Of a stretch of 64,000 bases of DNA, positions 30,911 to 44,740 are shown in pieces. Numbering within the stretch: position 1 is the first letter of the stretch; each line of letters starts with the position of its first letter. Below the pieces are notes generated by a model, which had not been told where the DNA came from, did not search any database, and saw nothing but the letters and a program-made list of their open reading frames with translations. A program made the translations under genes and the position numbers. Source of the DNA: Nitzschia sp. pyKryTriq1 (Eukaryota; Bacillariophyta; Bacillariophyceae; Bacillariales; Bacillariaceae); assembly GCA_956465555.1 (NCBI GenBank), contig OY101116.1, positions 1,488,001-1,552,000 on the forward strand, in the 5' to 3' direction.

Positions 30911-32649
30911 TTAGTCTCCTTTGATCTCGTTCGCATCAATACCACCCACTTTTAGCCTCCTCCAAATCCCAGTCTTGCTCTTGTACCGCACGAACCCCGA
31001 GAATGCTTGAGCCAAGTAGTACGCCGACCAAGCCATCCAGAGTCCACGAGAGCTATGCTCCACGAACCGTACCGAGACAAAACAGGCGAGGTTTGCGAAG
31101 CACATGGACCACATGGCAACGCCCCAATCCATGCCACCCATAATCACACCGTTGACCGGAAAGGCGAATCCCTTGGCGACTAAAGAGAACAAGAGACGAA
31201 ACAGGGCGTAAGAAAGGTACTGTCTGTAGCCATGTGAGAGTATTGATTATGGAACCGAGCACGAAAAAGCACGCACCTTGAGCCAGCAAGAACACGGGGA
31301 ACGCGTGCAAGGCGGCTGCTTGAATATCAGGACGTTTGGTCAACAGAGAAACGACAGGGCCTCGACACGAGTACAAAAAGAGGGCCAGGGCACTGGACAA
31401 ACCCAATCCGATTTGAAAGGATCGTCGAATCACAAGGTGTGACATTTGATTGCCGTGCTCGGTATTTTGAGCAAGGTAGCGAGAAAGCAACGATTGCGTG
31501 GCGATGGATACCCCATCCGAAATGATTGTCACCCACATACCCACCTGATACAAGATACTATAAGAGCTAGCAGCTACTGAGCCAAGCAACGCCTTTCAGA
31601 GCGCAACGGAACAGAATTGAGAAACCGTTGGCCGAGCGTTCTTGATACCACTGCTGCAGAAGAGGGGAAGAAGACCAATGATATCTTACCGATCGCCTGG
31701 AAATGTATGAGACAGCAGCAATTCTAGCAATGCTTCGACCAATAAGGAACACTCCTGCTCTTCCATATCTAGAAAGATACCGCCCAAACGAGGAGAAACT
31801 CAGATTCATCCAGTAGGAGACCCTTCGGTTCATTATGACCAGCAACGGAAGCAATGCTACAAATTGGGCTACGGTCGTTCCTAGAGCGGTAGCTGCTATT
31901 CCAACTTTGAGCTTTTCGATCAAAATATAGTCGCCTGTAAGATTGACCACGTTAAAAAGAATTGCACACAGCATGGGTGTCGTCGCATCCCCCAATCCTC
32001 GAAAGACATTGGTAGCAACTAGCCAGAGAGTTGACGTGGGCGCTGACAGGGCTCGTGCTCTCATGAACGCCATTGCTGGAATAAACATAGCAGAAGATGA
32101 ATGAATTCCGTTTGCATACAATATCTGCCTGGCTCCAATCATAAACACCAACGCCTGGATACTGCCCATCAACAAAGCTAAAGCCAAGGCTGACGCAACC
32201 GCTGTCGGCAGATGATCCTCTTCGTCGTCTGGGTCCTCTCTCTCTCCAGAGGCCGAGGCAATCAGCGAAATTGTTGTCTTGGAAAGCGGGGAGTTATATA
32301 ATTTGCTCACTGAGTTTTGGGAAGCTCGGACGACACCCACGGCACCGAGTGAATTGGCATCCAATGTGGAAAGGAACGAAGAATCAACTAAATCGGCGAA
32401 CGGCATGGCAGCGTTGTGCAAGAAGGAGAAAAATGACACACTCAGCATTTCTCGATCGACTGACTTTTCTTCTTCCGTTCGTAGAGTAGTCGTCGGGGAT
32501 GTCGGCAAACCCAAGAGCTTTTTCGTTCGCCTCGATAAATTCCATTGCCAAGACTTTCCTGGGCTCACTGACAGTGATGCTCCTGGCTCGCAGAATCTGG
32601 TGAAAACGGCAACAATCAGCAGTAAAGTAGTAGTAGAAAACGGGTTCAT
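30911..32649 (-). CDS. MATE-family efflux transporter
   Basis: Cation-coupled multidrug and toxic compound extrusion transporter. Predicted exons are 32649-31690, 31592-31277 and 31179-30911 (514 residues, phases 0 and 1 agree). Donors are GTAAGA and GTGCGT; acceptors are CTGAAAG (weak pyrimidine tract) and CTCTTTAG. Both MATE halves are visible: helix 1 region (FLHNAAMPFADLVDSSFLS), RGLGDATTPMLCAILFNVVN, VGIAATALGTTVAQFVALL, then the second half SVAASSYSILYQVGMWVTII and VAKGFAFPVNGVIMGGMDWG. A hydrophobic start followed by a basic segment (MNPFSTTTLLLIVAVFTRF) could be a signal or plastid presequence, as in plant plastid MATEs. Loop residues ~130-150 are acidic. Substrate unknown. Confidence 0.87.
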
Positions 32650-33236
32650 GCTGGAGGATAACTAGAAGATGCGAGGAAAACTAGAAGATGATGATGTGGT
32701 GAAGCTGAAGGCCCAAGGATAGTTTCTGTTTAATAAAAGTCGACAACAATCGACATTGCCAAATGTCCATCAGCCGAAACAACAAAACAACGCCAAACCT
32801 TGGCCTAACATCGCCATAAAACATAAATCTATGGCGAATGACGCACATCAGTCGCAAAACCGCCTCCACAACAGTGCAAGTACCAGGTACAAGTTCGAGT
32901 ACCGTACTGTACTCGCGTACAGGACGACAACGGACACGGACAGAAACGGACAACAGAATTTGAGAGGAATCTCGTCAGTCACGCTCGATCAAAAGTTAGT
33001 CCGAGGAGTGAGTCGTCAGTCAAGTCGTGCATGAAACGAACGGGCAGTGGGCGTGTTGTTCATTGTGTTGTCGTCGCGGCGAACAGATCTCGCAGCTTCT
33101 TTCCGTTTTCCACGATGAACGATGAACCGGATTAGCCGGATGTGTACAGTATGATGTTTATGCATCCCACAAAACAATGATAGGTGCCGTCAGAGTGAGT
33201 CAATAGGAAAGGTCCTAAGCAACTATCGAAGAAGCT
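32650..33236. promoter_or_regulatory. Divergent gap between MATE and ATG16
   Basis: No gene seen. A GTAC tract lies at about 32878-32925 (AAGTACCAGGTACAAGTTCG, AGTACCGTACTGTACTCG), roughly midway between the two starts. Confidence 0.4.
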
Positions 33237-35227
33237 ATGCAGGATCTCTATCAGTTGGTTCTAGAACGAAACTATAGGGAGACGATACCCTTTGTCGCTG
33301 TCCACGAGGCCAATGCCACGCTTCTGAATCAAATAGATGCCCTTCAAGCAAAATGTGATGAATTGGAACGCGATTTGCTGGTGCAGCGAGGGATTGGGAA
33401 TGATGCGCACGGAGTAGGTGGAGGCTCAAGTGCACTGGAGGGGCGAGGTGGTACCATGACCCGATCATCGACGCTGAAAAACGAAACCAGGTTGCACGAA
33501 AAGCTTGAAAAGCTCCAGGAAGAATTGAATCAGAAATTAAAGTTACATTGTGAAGATCAAGCCTCTGCCCTAGAATTGGCAAAAGACCTGGCGTCGAATA
33601 AAGATATCATCAAAGGCCACGAGGAAACTATAAAAAAGTTGAACGAAGAAAGGGATCGGAAAGATCGGGCGATGGAACACCTGACCAACGAACTAGCCGA
33701 TGCCAAATCCAGAACGAAACTGGCAGAGCAGCAATACGTGGGTTTGAAAAACACCATTCGGGTACTGCAGGAGGAAAATGATTCCATCAAGAAAGAAAAC
33801 CGATTACTAGAAACAAGACTTGTTTCAGACAAGGAGAATATGGTCGGAGAAATGAACAAGCTGTCCGAAATGTGTGAAAGACTGAAGAAAGAAGTTGACA
33901 TGCTGCGATCCCTAAAATCGGAAGAAGAAAAGCGAACATCGTGGTTCGGTTTGTCCTCAACGACGAGTACCAAAGCAAGCATTCCTATCCCCGAAAAAAG
34001 TCCGCCCGAAAATAGCAATTCTCGTAAGTTTGATCCAAAGATTTCGGTTGTCGTCCCCACCAAACCGCGACAGAAGATCACAGCACACACGTCAGAGGCA
34101 TCATGTGTCAGGTACGAGGTTTGTTGGTATTGAGGAGACAACATAGTACTGTGCAAATACTGTTCTCTTACCTTCCTTGCCCCTCCGTGAAGATACGATG
34201 GAACTGGCGCTGACCTGGTCGCCACTGGAAGCGCGGACTCCACCGTCAAGGTTTGGGATACGGCAACTGGAGCACTACGCGCTACGCTTCGAGGCGGCAG
34301 CAGCAACGCCATTCTGTCATGTGATATTAGCAATGGTGTTCTAGTGGGAGGCGGCAGTGACAAAACCTGTCGCGTTTGGAATTTGAGGACACAGAGAATG
34401 GTACGTGGAACCTATTATCTGGCTCTAGAGTGAGTAGGGGTTGATCGATGGATTCCACATTCTCAATATTCTCAATTCTCCCCCATTTCTTTTCTGCAGG
34501 TCCACCACTTGGTCGGCCACGCCCATAAAATAACCTGCGTACGCCTTTTCGACAATGAAAAGAAAGTGATCACGGGATCGGCAGACCGTTCATTACTAGT
34601 CTGGGATATTTCACGACAAACCTATCGTCAGACAGCAACATTACGGCATAGCTCGACAGCCAATGGCGTGGACATTGGAATGGATTCATCCATCGCAGTG
34701 ACTGGTCATCTCGATGGTGGTATTCGATTCTGGGACGTGAGAACGGGCGATCGAACAGCGGACATTTCAGGTCTTCACGAAGGTGCAGTGACTTCGGTAC
34801 AGTTCCATCCGACCGACACTAGTAAAGTTTTGACAAATGGAATGGACTCTTGTATAAAGCTGGTGGACGTTCGGACCGCTTCTCCGATTCAGACCTTCCG
34901 AGATGAGCTGTTTCAAACCTCGTACGCGTGGTCGTCCGCAGCATTCAGCCCCGATGGTACGTCGCAAACCGCAAAACACTGTTTCATGTGTCAAATCGTT
35001 TATTGATGGTAGTCTTATTGGTTTTGTCGTTGTTAGGAGCGTATGTGGCGTCCGGCTCAAGTTCTAATGGAGTTATCCTTGTTTGGGAGGCATCTACTGG
35101 CAAAACCAAGGCAAGACTAGAAGGACACGAGACTGGCGTTTGCGGCTTTGCTTGGGGTAGAGGTGGCACTAGTGGTCAGCAGGTTGCCTCAGTCGACAAG
35201 AAAGGGACGCTGATATTGTGGGCCTAG
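33237..35227 (+). CDS. ATG16: Autophagy protein ATG16 with WD40 propeller
   Basis: Scaffold that recruits the ATG12-ATG5 conjugate to the growing autophagosome, where it directs ATG8 lipidation. Predicted exons are 33237-34111, 34193-34400, 34500-34956 and 35037-35227 (576 residues; phases agree). The first ~25 residues (LVLERNYRETIPFVAVHEAN) resemble the ATG5-binding helix, a coiled coil spans ~60-235, a Ser/Pro linker follows, and seven WD repeats run from ITAHTSEASCVRYD to GTLILWA, including GSADSTVKVWD, GSADRSLLVWD, GHLDGGIRFWDVRTGD and SNGVILVWE. This is the long, ATG16L1-like form, not the short yeast form. Convergent with the ATP synthase delta gene, 220 bases apart. Confidence 0.93.
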
Positions 35228-35447
35228 AAAAATGTAGAACTGTCTTTTGTAAGTCCTATACCTTTACAGGCAGAGAGAGACAAAATCCATCATCTTTCAA
35301 ACTAGGTTCTCCTGGCTACGGAGACCTTTTCAAGTTGCTCAAACACTACGCATTAGTAAAAAGAGTGACCAATCTCAAATTCGACTATTCACTTTAAGGT
35401 TGCAATCGAGCTAGGAAATAGGAAATTTGATTTCTCCATTCCAGCTT

Positions 35448-35963
35448 TTAGGCCAAGTTCATGCCGATCGCATTTCCCATCGCCCTGTTGACTTCCATGT
35501 CGATTTGGGCTTCAGCCTGTTCGATTGATCCGGCGGCGGCGGAACTAAAGGCAGACTTCGCAGCATCGTACTGCGACTGAACAGCGCTGGCATCCAGGTC
35601 GTCCAACTTGACGGCCTCTGGGCACACAATGTCAGTGACCGAGCTGGGGTTCGTAATCGCAAATCCACCTGGAACGAAATATTTTTCCGATTCGCCAGAG
35701 GCACCTTCATCATGGACAATTTGAAGGACACCAGGCTTCAGCTGAGCAACATACGGAACGTGTCCAGCGGAAACACCGTATTCTCCTTCCACACCGGGAA
35801 TGATCACTTGATACACTGTTGCATCGCTGTAGATGGACTCGGAGGGCACGCTGAAGTTGAGGGTGACCGCGGTGGCTGGCTCCGCAGCAGCAGCCTCAGT
35901 GGACATGGCAACCCTTTGGGTCGTCCGGGGGAGGATCTTTCGAAGAACGGATCTGGACAACAT
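35448..35963 (-). CDS. ATP5F1D: Mitochondrial F1-ATPase delta subunit (bacterial epsilon homologue)
   Basis: Central-stalk subunit of mitochondrial ATP synthase. A single exon of 171 residues. The N-terminus is a basic mitochondrial presequence (MLSRSVLRKILPRTTQRVAM). The beta-sandwich follows (VTLNFSVPSESIYS, VIIPGVEGEYGVSAGHVPYV, LKPGVLQIVH, KYFVPGGFAITNPSSVTDIV) and then the two-helix C-terminus (DASAVQSQYDAAKSAF, EAQIDMEVNRAMGNAIG). It is head-to-head with the F1 beta gene, with only 597 bases between the start codons, which places two subunits of one complex under a possibly shared promoter. Confidence 0.95.
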   Translation of the reverse strand: MLSRSVLRKILPRTTQRVAMSTEAAAAEPATAVTLNFSVPSESIYSDATVYQVIIPGVEGEYGVSAGHVPYVAQLKPGVLQIVHDEGASGESEKYFVPGGFAITNPSSVTDIVCPEAVKLDDLDASAVQSQYDAAKSAFSSAAAGSIEQAEAQIDMEVNRAMGNAIGMNLA

Positions 35964-36560
35964 CTTAAGGGTTGGCTAGCTGTTGTTGTTGTGTTTGCGA
36001 CCTACTACTACACTTGTTGCTATCGTTGGCCGTTGGTTCAAGCAAGCCTCCGCCATCGGCCATTGGCTTGGCAAGTTGCGTTTCTCGCCATCGCCGCTGC
36101 TCTCGATGCCGCCGCTCGATGACGACGTTTCGGTCTCTACCGAGTACTTGTACTGTTGCGGTTTGCGGTTGTTTTGGGCGAAGGGCCGTCCGTCCCTTCG
36201 CCTATCCGCTACGGCGGTGCAGCACATACCGACCTGGTACCTGCAATTAGTACTACGGCTACGTGCGCAAAAAGATTGGATCGATCGCCGGCCGGCCGCC
36301 AGCGATTGGAATGGAGATTGGAGCGCGATGACGTTGGGCCTACGTAGTTTCCTACTCCTCCTCCTACGCCGCGCAGATCTTTCTCCTTTTCTCGTCCAGC
36401 GCTGACCGGCTGTACGCCGCTTACCGTACTGTACCGTACAAGTACTGTAAATACTGCGCGAAGGGAGTGGCGAATGTCCTCGCTCGCGGCTCGTCCAACG
36501 CAACGCGCAAAAGCACTCGAACCACAATCGGCAGTTGCCCAAAACAACACAAATTTGACA
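35964..36560. promoter_or_regulatory. Candidate bidirectional promoter of the F1 delta and beta genes
   Basis: The 597-base gap between two divergently transcribed F1-ATPase subunit genes. GTAC motifs occur near both ends: GAGTACTTGTACTGTTGC (about 36139) and CGTACTGTACCGTACAAGTA (about 36425). GGCCGGCCG is near 36292. Shared control is an inference from geometry and function. Confidence 0.45.
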
Positions 36561-38347
<1,787 letters not shown>

Positions 38348-39047
38348 GTAGATATCCCAGAAATGTACACTCACTAGTCACCTTCTTGAGAGAGTACCCA
38401 GAGTACGTTCTAACCTATAGAAAATCATCACTATTTAGCCGCACCAAAAACCACACAAGAGTCGTTCTTCTTATCGTCTGCATCATAGGTTATTGTCTTC
38501 CCCTGCTGGTTGTTATATCGATCACCGTCCGTAGGTGATAGAGAAAGTGTCGCAGCGTACGTGTAGGTTCCCACCAGTCATGCGCCCTGGGCTGTGATCA
38601 GTCTCGAGAGTATCAGTAGGCTGCAATAGAGGAGGAGAAGTAGAAGTACATACTGTAGACTTAGAAGTAGAAGGGCTTCCACTCCGCTGCTGTGTACGAG
38701 TATCAGTGCGCTACTCGTACCCTTACTCGAGTATCTGCCTGTCTGGTACAGTACCAGGTATCGGTACCAGGTACAACACGTACCTGGGTACTGCACTCCG
38801 GGGGGGGGAGGGGGTCGTAAAGCATCCCCGAACGTACCGGTACGTATTCACCCCTCCCCCACTCGAAAGATCGTGCACACAGCACCGAGCTCCTCTCTGA
38901 TCGTCGTCCTTCGTATTCGTCTCCTTGCTCGCTCTGGCCTGCATCGAAACCAGAACGCAAAAGGAATGATGAAGAAGAATCTTTCCCCCCTTCAACACAA
39001 CATTTGATTCAATTCAATTCACCATTGCACTACAAATATAAGTCAAC
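38348..39047. promoter_or_regulatory. 5' flank of cytochrome b561-like gene, GTAC and G-rich
   Basis: No gene supported. A dense GTAC tract spans about 38695-38790 (GTACCAGGTATCGGTACC, GGTACAACACGTACCTGG). A G-rich run follows (about 38799-38815), then CGTACCGGTACGTATTC, and 35 bases on a C-rich run, so G- and C-runs face each other across the tract and could pair. Confidence 0.4.
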
Positions 39048-39945
39048 ATGAGCGTCGCACCGAAAGCATTGTACAGCACAGCAGCATCGTATTTCCACTG
39101 GATGGTGGCATTCCCGTTGGTTGGCTGCGTTGGAACCGTTCTGAAGGCCCAAGAAGCGCCCAAGGAAGAGAAAGGCAAATGGATGTGGCGCCACAAGAGT
39201 CTGGGCTTGCTAACTGGGATGATAGTCGCTCCACGACTTGCATACCGAGTCTTCAGCAGCAAGTCGGTAGGTTACTCCTTTCTTATGATCTTGCTGGATA
39301 CCTACAATACCAGGATCGTCACTAACAACACATTTTTGACTTTTTACGCATTCGCTCCGTCTACGTACAGTACAACGTGTCGAAAGTGCCGGGGTCGAAG
39401 ATCGAACACGGCCTGGCAAGCCTTACTCATTATGGACTGTATGCTTTCATGACCATCATGCCTGCCTCTGGGTAAGTCAATTACCAACTTTCACGCCATT
39501 TCAGAGGAATGAATGGATGAATCTTGTGCTATTTTAGTCATCGTGACCTTCCTGCCTCAATTTCGACTTCTATTGTCCGTAGAATTGCCATGGGATACTA
39601 CGGAGGCAAGGGGCTACCGTTCTTTTTCACAACACTTCCTGGAGTCGTCAAGACCGACGATAACAACAAAAGCACCGGGGAAATCGCCAAAAAGGTAAGT
39701 ACTTTCATCGATCGACGGATCGAAAGAGTTTCACGTCATTCTTGGACGCTGCTGATTTGCCATTTGCACCTCTTTCGGATGATGATGATCCATTCTTCGG
39801 ACAGAGTTTCCAAATTCACAAGCAGTTGGGAACTTACGGAAAATTTCTTGTTCCGCTTCATGTGGGTGGGGCCTTCGCCCATTACTTCCGTGGCCACACA
39901 ATCTTCGGTCGTGTCAATCCTTTCGCAGTTCGTCCAAAGTACTAA
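39048..39945 (+). CDS. Bacterial-type cytochrome b561 (CybB-like), four-helix dihaem protein
   Basis: Predicted exons are 39048-39266, 39371-39471, 39583-39694 and 39805-39945 (190 residues). The protein resembles prokaryotic CybB rather than the eukaryotic ascorbate b561: haem-ligand-type His lie in SYFHWMVAFPLVG, WRHKSLGLLTGM, LTHYGLYAFMTIMPASG and PLHVGGAFAHYF, and a conserved AMGYYGGKGLPFF loop sits between helices 3 and 4. The electron donor is unknown; quinol oxidation at a membrane is the family role. The last intron is the least certain. Its acceptor at 39804 was chosen because the alternative at 39726 leaves only a 32-base intron, but in-frame sequence between them (DAADLPFAPLSDDDD) is open, so a longer isoform is conceivable. 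Convergent with the OSCA-like gene. Confidence 0.8.
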
Positions 39946-40100
39946 GTGTCGTCGTCCTGGTTATGTATCTCCTCTTTGATGATTGATTCTTGCTTGCGGA
40001 AGTACTGTAGAAGATATCTCTCTAGAGTAAATACAACGCAATGAAGTCTATGCTGTCTAATTTTATTGGATGACGAATGGCTTAGCGTGTCCATTTGTCT

Positions 40101-43100
40101 CTATTTTGTTCCATCCCGACTCATGGTTCGTGCACGAGGTCGTGGAATCTCCATTCCTTCGGGCCACATTGGTTGCGCTTTGAGAGCGGGTTGCAAGTAT
40201 TCTTTTGCCGCAAACTGCGAAACAGTAATGCCTTCTTCTTCGTTCTTCTTGTCGATCGCAACGCATTTTAGCGTCGGAAGGAAAGTAGCAACGTGGTTAC
40301 GTTTTGGGACCGTGAATATCATGTATAAGACCGTGATAACACCGAGAGGAGCCAACGTCGGGAGAGCGTAAACTGTCTTCTTCAGGATGAGCAAACCAAA
40401 CAGAGTGCACTGCCCGATTATCATGCTCGCCATGAGCACATTGATCATACCCTGCCAGAGCTTACCACCCGAATCAGGATAGGGCTTTTGACTGTGAACA
40501 AAGTGATATCGGTACCCGCTTTCGCAAATAAGGAAACATAATAACAGGAACACGCTCGTGATCGGTGCGATTACGGCATACACAAAAACGACAACGAAAA
40601 AGAGCATGACCTGCGCACTTAGCTCTGCGTGCCAGAATTCCGGTGGATCCTCCAGGGAGTGGACCATTTTCCATGTTTTTCTCCGTTCTTTTGCTGTCAG
40701 TCTCGGCCCGACAAAATATCGACGCATTAATGCCAAACCGAGCGGATAGGCTCTGATCAAATCGGCACCTTGGAACAGGAATGTGAACACAAGGCAAATC
40801 TGAATAAAATACGAGGACTGTGCAGGCAAAGAGTTTGCCAGCAGGTCCACCAGCATCTCCGGATTTTCCAAGAAGTTACCGAGCTCGGCTGTAATGGTAC
40901 CACTCACGGCAGATACGAAGAATGTTTGAATGAACTAACGCAATATGGTGAGGATGAAGTTGTCTCCGGGGCTCTGTCACCACAGTTCTGTATTATTTGA
41001 CTCACCACAAAGGCGCAAAGTTTCACAAAAAGGGAAGCCTCGAGCAGCGACGCCCCCACATGCCCTTCCCACTGTGCAAAAAACTAGAAAGAGAAAGTTG
41101 AGGTCAGCTCGGATCAATAAAGGCGCCATCTCAACGCTAAAGTCTTCTTACCTTTAAAATGACCGGTAGGAAAGCTTCGTTCAGAGTAAGTACGAGTAAG
41201 GGGGCAATGAGCGCCAAGAAGGTTTCCAATCCAGGGCATTCCTCAAGCCACTCCGCAAGCACGGGTACATTCTCCTTCAAAGAGTTCACCTCTGTGAGGG
41301 AGGAGAAAAATGCCATCGGAATCGACCAAAAGAAACAGAGCACTGACGTTGCGACCAAACTCAACAACCAACCGCTTCTTCTCGCCTTTTCTGGAAGGCC
41401 TACGTTCGGCCAGAAAACTTCTTCCGGATCAGGTGCCGGCTCAACCAGCATGCAGGATGCTGTACTCGATGGGCGATGGTTCGACAAATGATGAGATTCC
41501 ATCTGTAGGATGCCAAGGAATACATGGTTGAGACTTACCCTTGTGATGCTGTAACATTTGACGCGCAGCTTGTGTCGTATACAAGTCTCGGAACACGACA
41601 AAACCAGCATCACGTGGTTTCCCGTCTGTGCGACCCAACCGCAATGGCACCATAGCTGCTGCTGAAGACGCTAGGTGCGCACCGAGATCAGGTGCTTGCT
41701 GGATCGTCTGGATGCCAAGTTCGGCCGCTTTCTTGACCCCTGACACACCCTTCTTTTTGGCAGCCCGAACCTTTGACGCACCCACCGAGCTTACTTTCTT
41801 CACTTTGCTGCCAAGATTCACTGTACCAGAAGTGACTCTTTTGGCACCTGATTTCATACTGTCTCTAATGCTTTCAACATTCCAATTCGACGACCTGCTA
41901 CCTGAACTTCCTCTCGAAAGGCTTCCTCGACTGTTGATCTGCGATCCGTCACTGGAATGTTCAGGGATTTCTGGAAGCATTCCCGAAGTTCCAATTAGCA
42001 TACTAGTATCAAAATCCCCCTGGCCAATATCTTTTGGAAGATCACCATAGTAAGAAGTGTCAAAGTCCAGACCCATAGGTTCCATCCCGTGGCCGTACAA
42101 CGGTACGTTTGAGCTGTCGGGAAAGTCCTGATCCAAATCGAAACCGACACGAACAGATTCATCTACCTTGTCTTCGTAAACCTTATCAGGCGAATCGACG
42201 GAGAGAGAATTAAGAGTATCCTCGGGGTCTCGAATCTCATTCAAATCAATGGTCGACCGATTAAAAACAGACGTATCCAAACCAAACATCGTAAGGAATG
42301 GATGTGGGTTTTCTCTCTCCGCACTGATATCCGAGAGTTGTGTATTATACTGGCTGGTGAACTTCGATTCGTCAGTGGAGGGCTCTGTGACGGCGACTGA
42401 ATTTCTCCGGCTCTCATCACTGGAGGATGGTTGTAGCGCCTCTATATTCAAGTTTCCCTCTGATGCGCTGGGCGACATGGGATCACCCTCTGAGGCAATG
42501 GGCGACATGGGATTACCGCCTTCGATATCGACACAATACTCCATTATTGCGGAAAATCGTTCATCGTCCTGATCAATACCGAGACCTCTCATGGAAGAGT
42601 TGCTATACGGGTGCGTCACCAAAGTCGGTGCACTGATACTGGTTCTGACCCCCGCTCGACGATCGCTGGGGCTAAACCCCTCAGACGGGCTCATAATGTC
42701 ATCATCCATGGAAAGATGTCGCGACGTCACGTGAGACTTTTTTAAGTGCTGCCGCATTCGATGATTAGATCCCCGGACTTGTCCTATTTGAAGAGAAATT
42801 TGGCTGTTGAGATGGTCGAGCTCAGCCATATATGTCGATACCGAGTCAACTTTTTTGACTCCCTCTCCTTTCAAGATTTGCTTGATTTTCATGCTATGGT
42901 GTCTCTTGGTGACACCCTTCTTTCGTTCCAGTGCCCTGATATGCTCGATCGTCTCGACTAGCTTGTCGCGTTTCGCCACTTTAGCCTCCAGGGTCGGAAT
43001 ATCCATCGCCACATCCGCTTCAAATACCGCGTGACTCCAGCTGGTGGACTGACGAAAGTGATCCGCTAGGGCAAAGCTCGATTGAATGGACTCTGGGATT

Positions 43101-44002
43101 CCCGAGACATAGACAGTATAGTTGCGCGCCTTTTTCTGCGAGAGGTACTTGTGTCGGTATTCTGTAAACCAATCATACTCTCTGGAGATCATGTACATGG
43201 ACGATAGCATGATAATGTAGGCCGCGAGAATCGTTCCGATGAAGCGTGTCGAGTTGTTCGGCACGTTGGCCATCGACATGAGCACGAAGGGATCGGTAAG
43301 ATACTCAGTCTCTGGTGACTCCTCGGACGTCAGATAGAGTGGTATTAGCCACATGGCATTTATCGAACACATGAATGCCAGCTTTGCTCCCAGACGCAAC
43401 GCCCGGAGAAAGCAAAGAGCATCCATGCCACAAGTATCCAGAAGGTCGTCATCTGATATTTTAAAGACCTGCCAACACCAAGAGAAGAATCCGTACTCTT
43501 GATTGGTTGCCAGGTCTGTTTTGATTTCCGGAACCCAGCTTCGAATATTGTAAAGTACTGGGAACTTTCTCCTCAGATAGCAAAAGGACACGAAGAAGCC
43601 CAAGTAGAGGCTCCCGTACAGCCGGAATGTCTGGGCGATAATTTGCGCGTCGTTGCTGTTGATGAACTTTTGTTCGAATGTTGTGGGCGTGGAGGAAGGA
43701 GCAGTGGACGGTTGCACCGAAGGCATAAGACTTCGTGATGGAGCGAAAGAAGGAACATCGGACGGCGAGTCGGAAGGGATCATCGAAGGCGAATTCGAAT
43801 AGTTCATTCCAATCTCCGTCTCATTGAAATCCCATCCCGTTTCATTAGCATTAGCATTAGCATTAGCATCGATATTTACATTATCCGCAGTTGCTATTGT
43901 TGTTTGATTGGACTCTTGTTCTTGCAAGGACCGAAGTCCTAGACTTTCGAGCATCCATAAGTGTACGTGCAAGTCGTTGGAACTTTGCTGTCGATCCGTC
44001 AT
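40101..44002 (-). CDS. OSCA/TMEM63 (CSC1)-like mechanosensitive cation channel
   Basis: Predicted exons are 44002-41539, 41459-41152, 41083-41006 and 40934-40101 (1227 residues; all phases agree, donors GTAAGT, GTAAGA, GTGAGT). The N-terminal extracellular part has an Ala-Asn run and a Pro-Ser stalk (SPSMIPSDSPSDVPSFAPS) common in diatom surface proteins. Helix 1 is at ~125-145. The cytosolic domain (YTVYVSGIPESIQSSFALAD to GFVVFRDLYTTQAARQML) is interrupted by a ~370-residue Ser/Asp-rich insert with PMSPSASEG repeats and a basic AKKKGVSGVKK end. Then VEPAPDPEEVFWPNVGL and the seven-helix pore core follow (SLTEVNSL, LALIAPLLVLTLNE, SAVSGTITAELGNFL, YPLGLALMRRYFVGPR). Osmotic or touch-induced calcium entry is the family role. 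The insert is unusual and may be regulatory. Confidence 0.88.
43843..43869 (-). repeat. Hexamer run encoding alternating Ala-Asn
   Basis: Tandem GCATTA units (plus strand) within the first exon of the OSCA-like gene encode ANANANAN. Likely slippage-prone. Confidence 0.9.
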
Positions 44003-44012
44003 TCTGATGAAG

Positions 44013-44036
44013 AGTCAGTCAGTCAGTCAGTCAGTC
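44013..44036 (+). repeat. AGTC tetranucleotide, six copies
   Basis: A perfect run 11 bases upstream of the OSCA-like start codon, so almost certainly in its 5' leader. Confidence 0.93.
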
Positions 44037-44740
44037 TTTGCTGGCTAATACTGAGACCGGCAATGGACCATTCAAAGGAATACAAATAATCCTTACACTC
44101 TAGTCTAGTCTGGTATACTCTAGTAGAGTAGTTCCTTGATTATTCAATGATTCGATGGGTTTCTTCGATGACATCAACTCCAATGCCAAAGTATACCGGT
44201 AGGAGGGCACTTTATTATCGTGGCGTGGTGGTGCACCACTCTTGCTGGTCTTCACTCCCTCGCTCAATCTCCGTAAAATCGCAAAGGCCCTACCGGTTCT
44301 GGTCTACGAACAGAGAGCGCTCCGGACGTCACTCCAAAGAATTATTTGAGTGGCCACCTACAACCGATGCAGTTAATTACTATGTGTGAATTGTATGTGC
44401 ATCCCGAACGAGGTTCTAAGTCAAATTAGTAGAACATTCTTAGAATCGCCAGCCTCGCCGTACCAGTAGTGGTAGATCCTACGTGGCAACCGCACAAGAA
44501 AGCCCGCACTATGCATGCCAACAGTTTCAATTTCAGTTACGCGGGCCGAACATCATTTCATTCCCAGCAAGTCGTGGGAAAAACATCTTTCTTGTTTTCT
44601 TCGTCGTGACGACTTTTTCGTGACTGAACGGCTCACAAGATCATACGAGTACCTGGTACCAGGTACTGTACGAACAAGTACAGGTATACACCTGCTACCG
44701 GAGCGCTACTCGCTATGTACTCGTAGCTCTCTCTACTACT

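Noticed and set aside
31183-31250. Donors GTACCT and GTTCCA for the last MATE intron
   Set aside because: The first gives the wrong phase and the second is a weak site; GTGCGT at 31276 gives correct phase and the expected AQVAKGFAFPVNG join.
39695-39726. A 32-base last intron in the cytochrome b561 gene
   Set aside because: Shorter than any other intron inferred here and below usual spliceosomal limits; the 110-base alternative is preferred.
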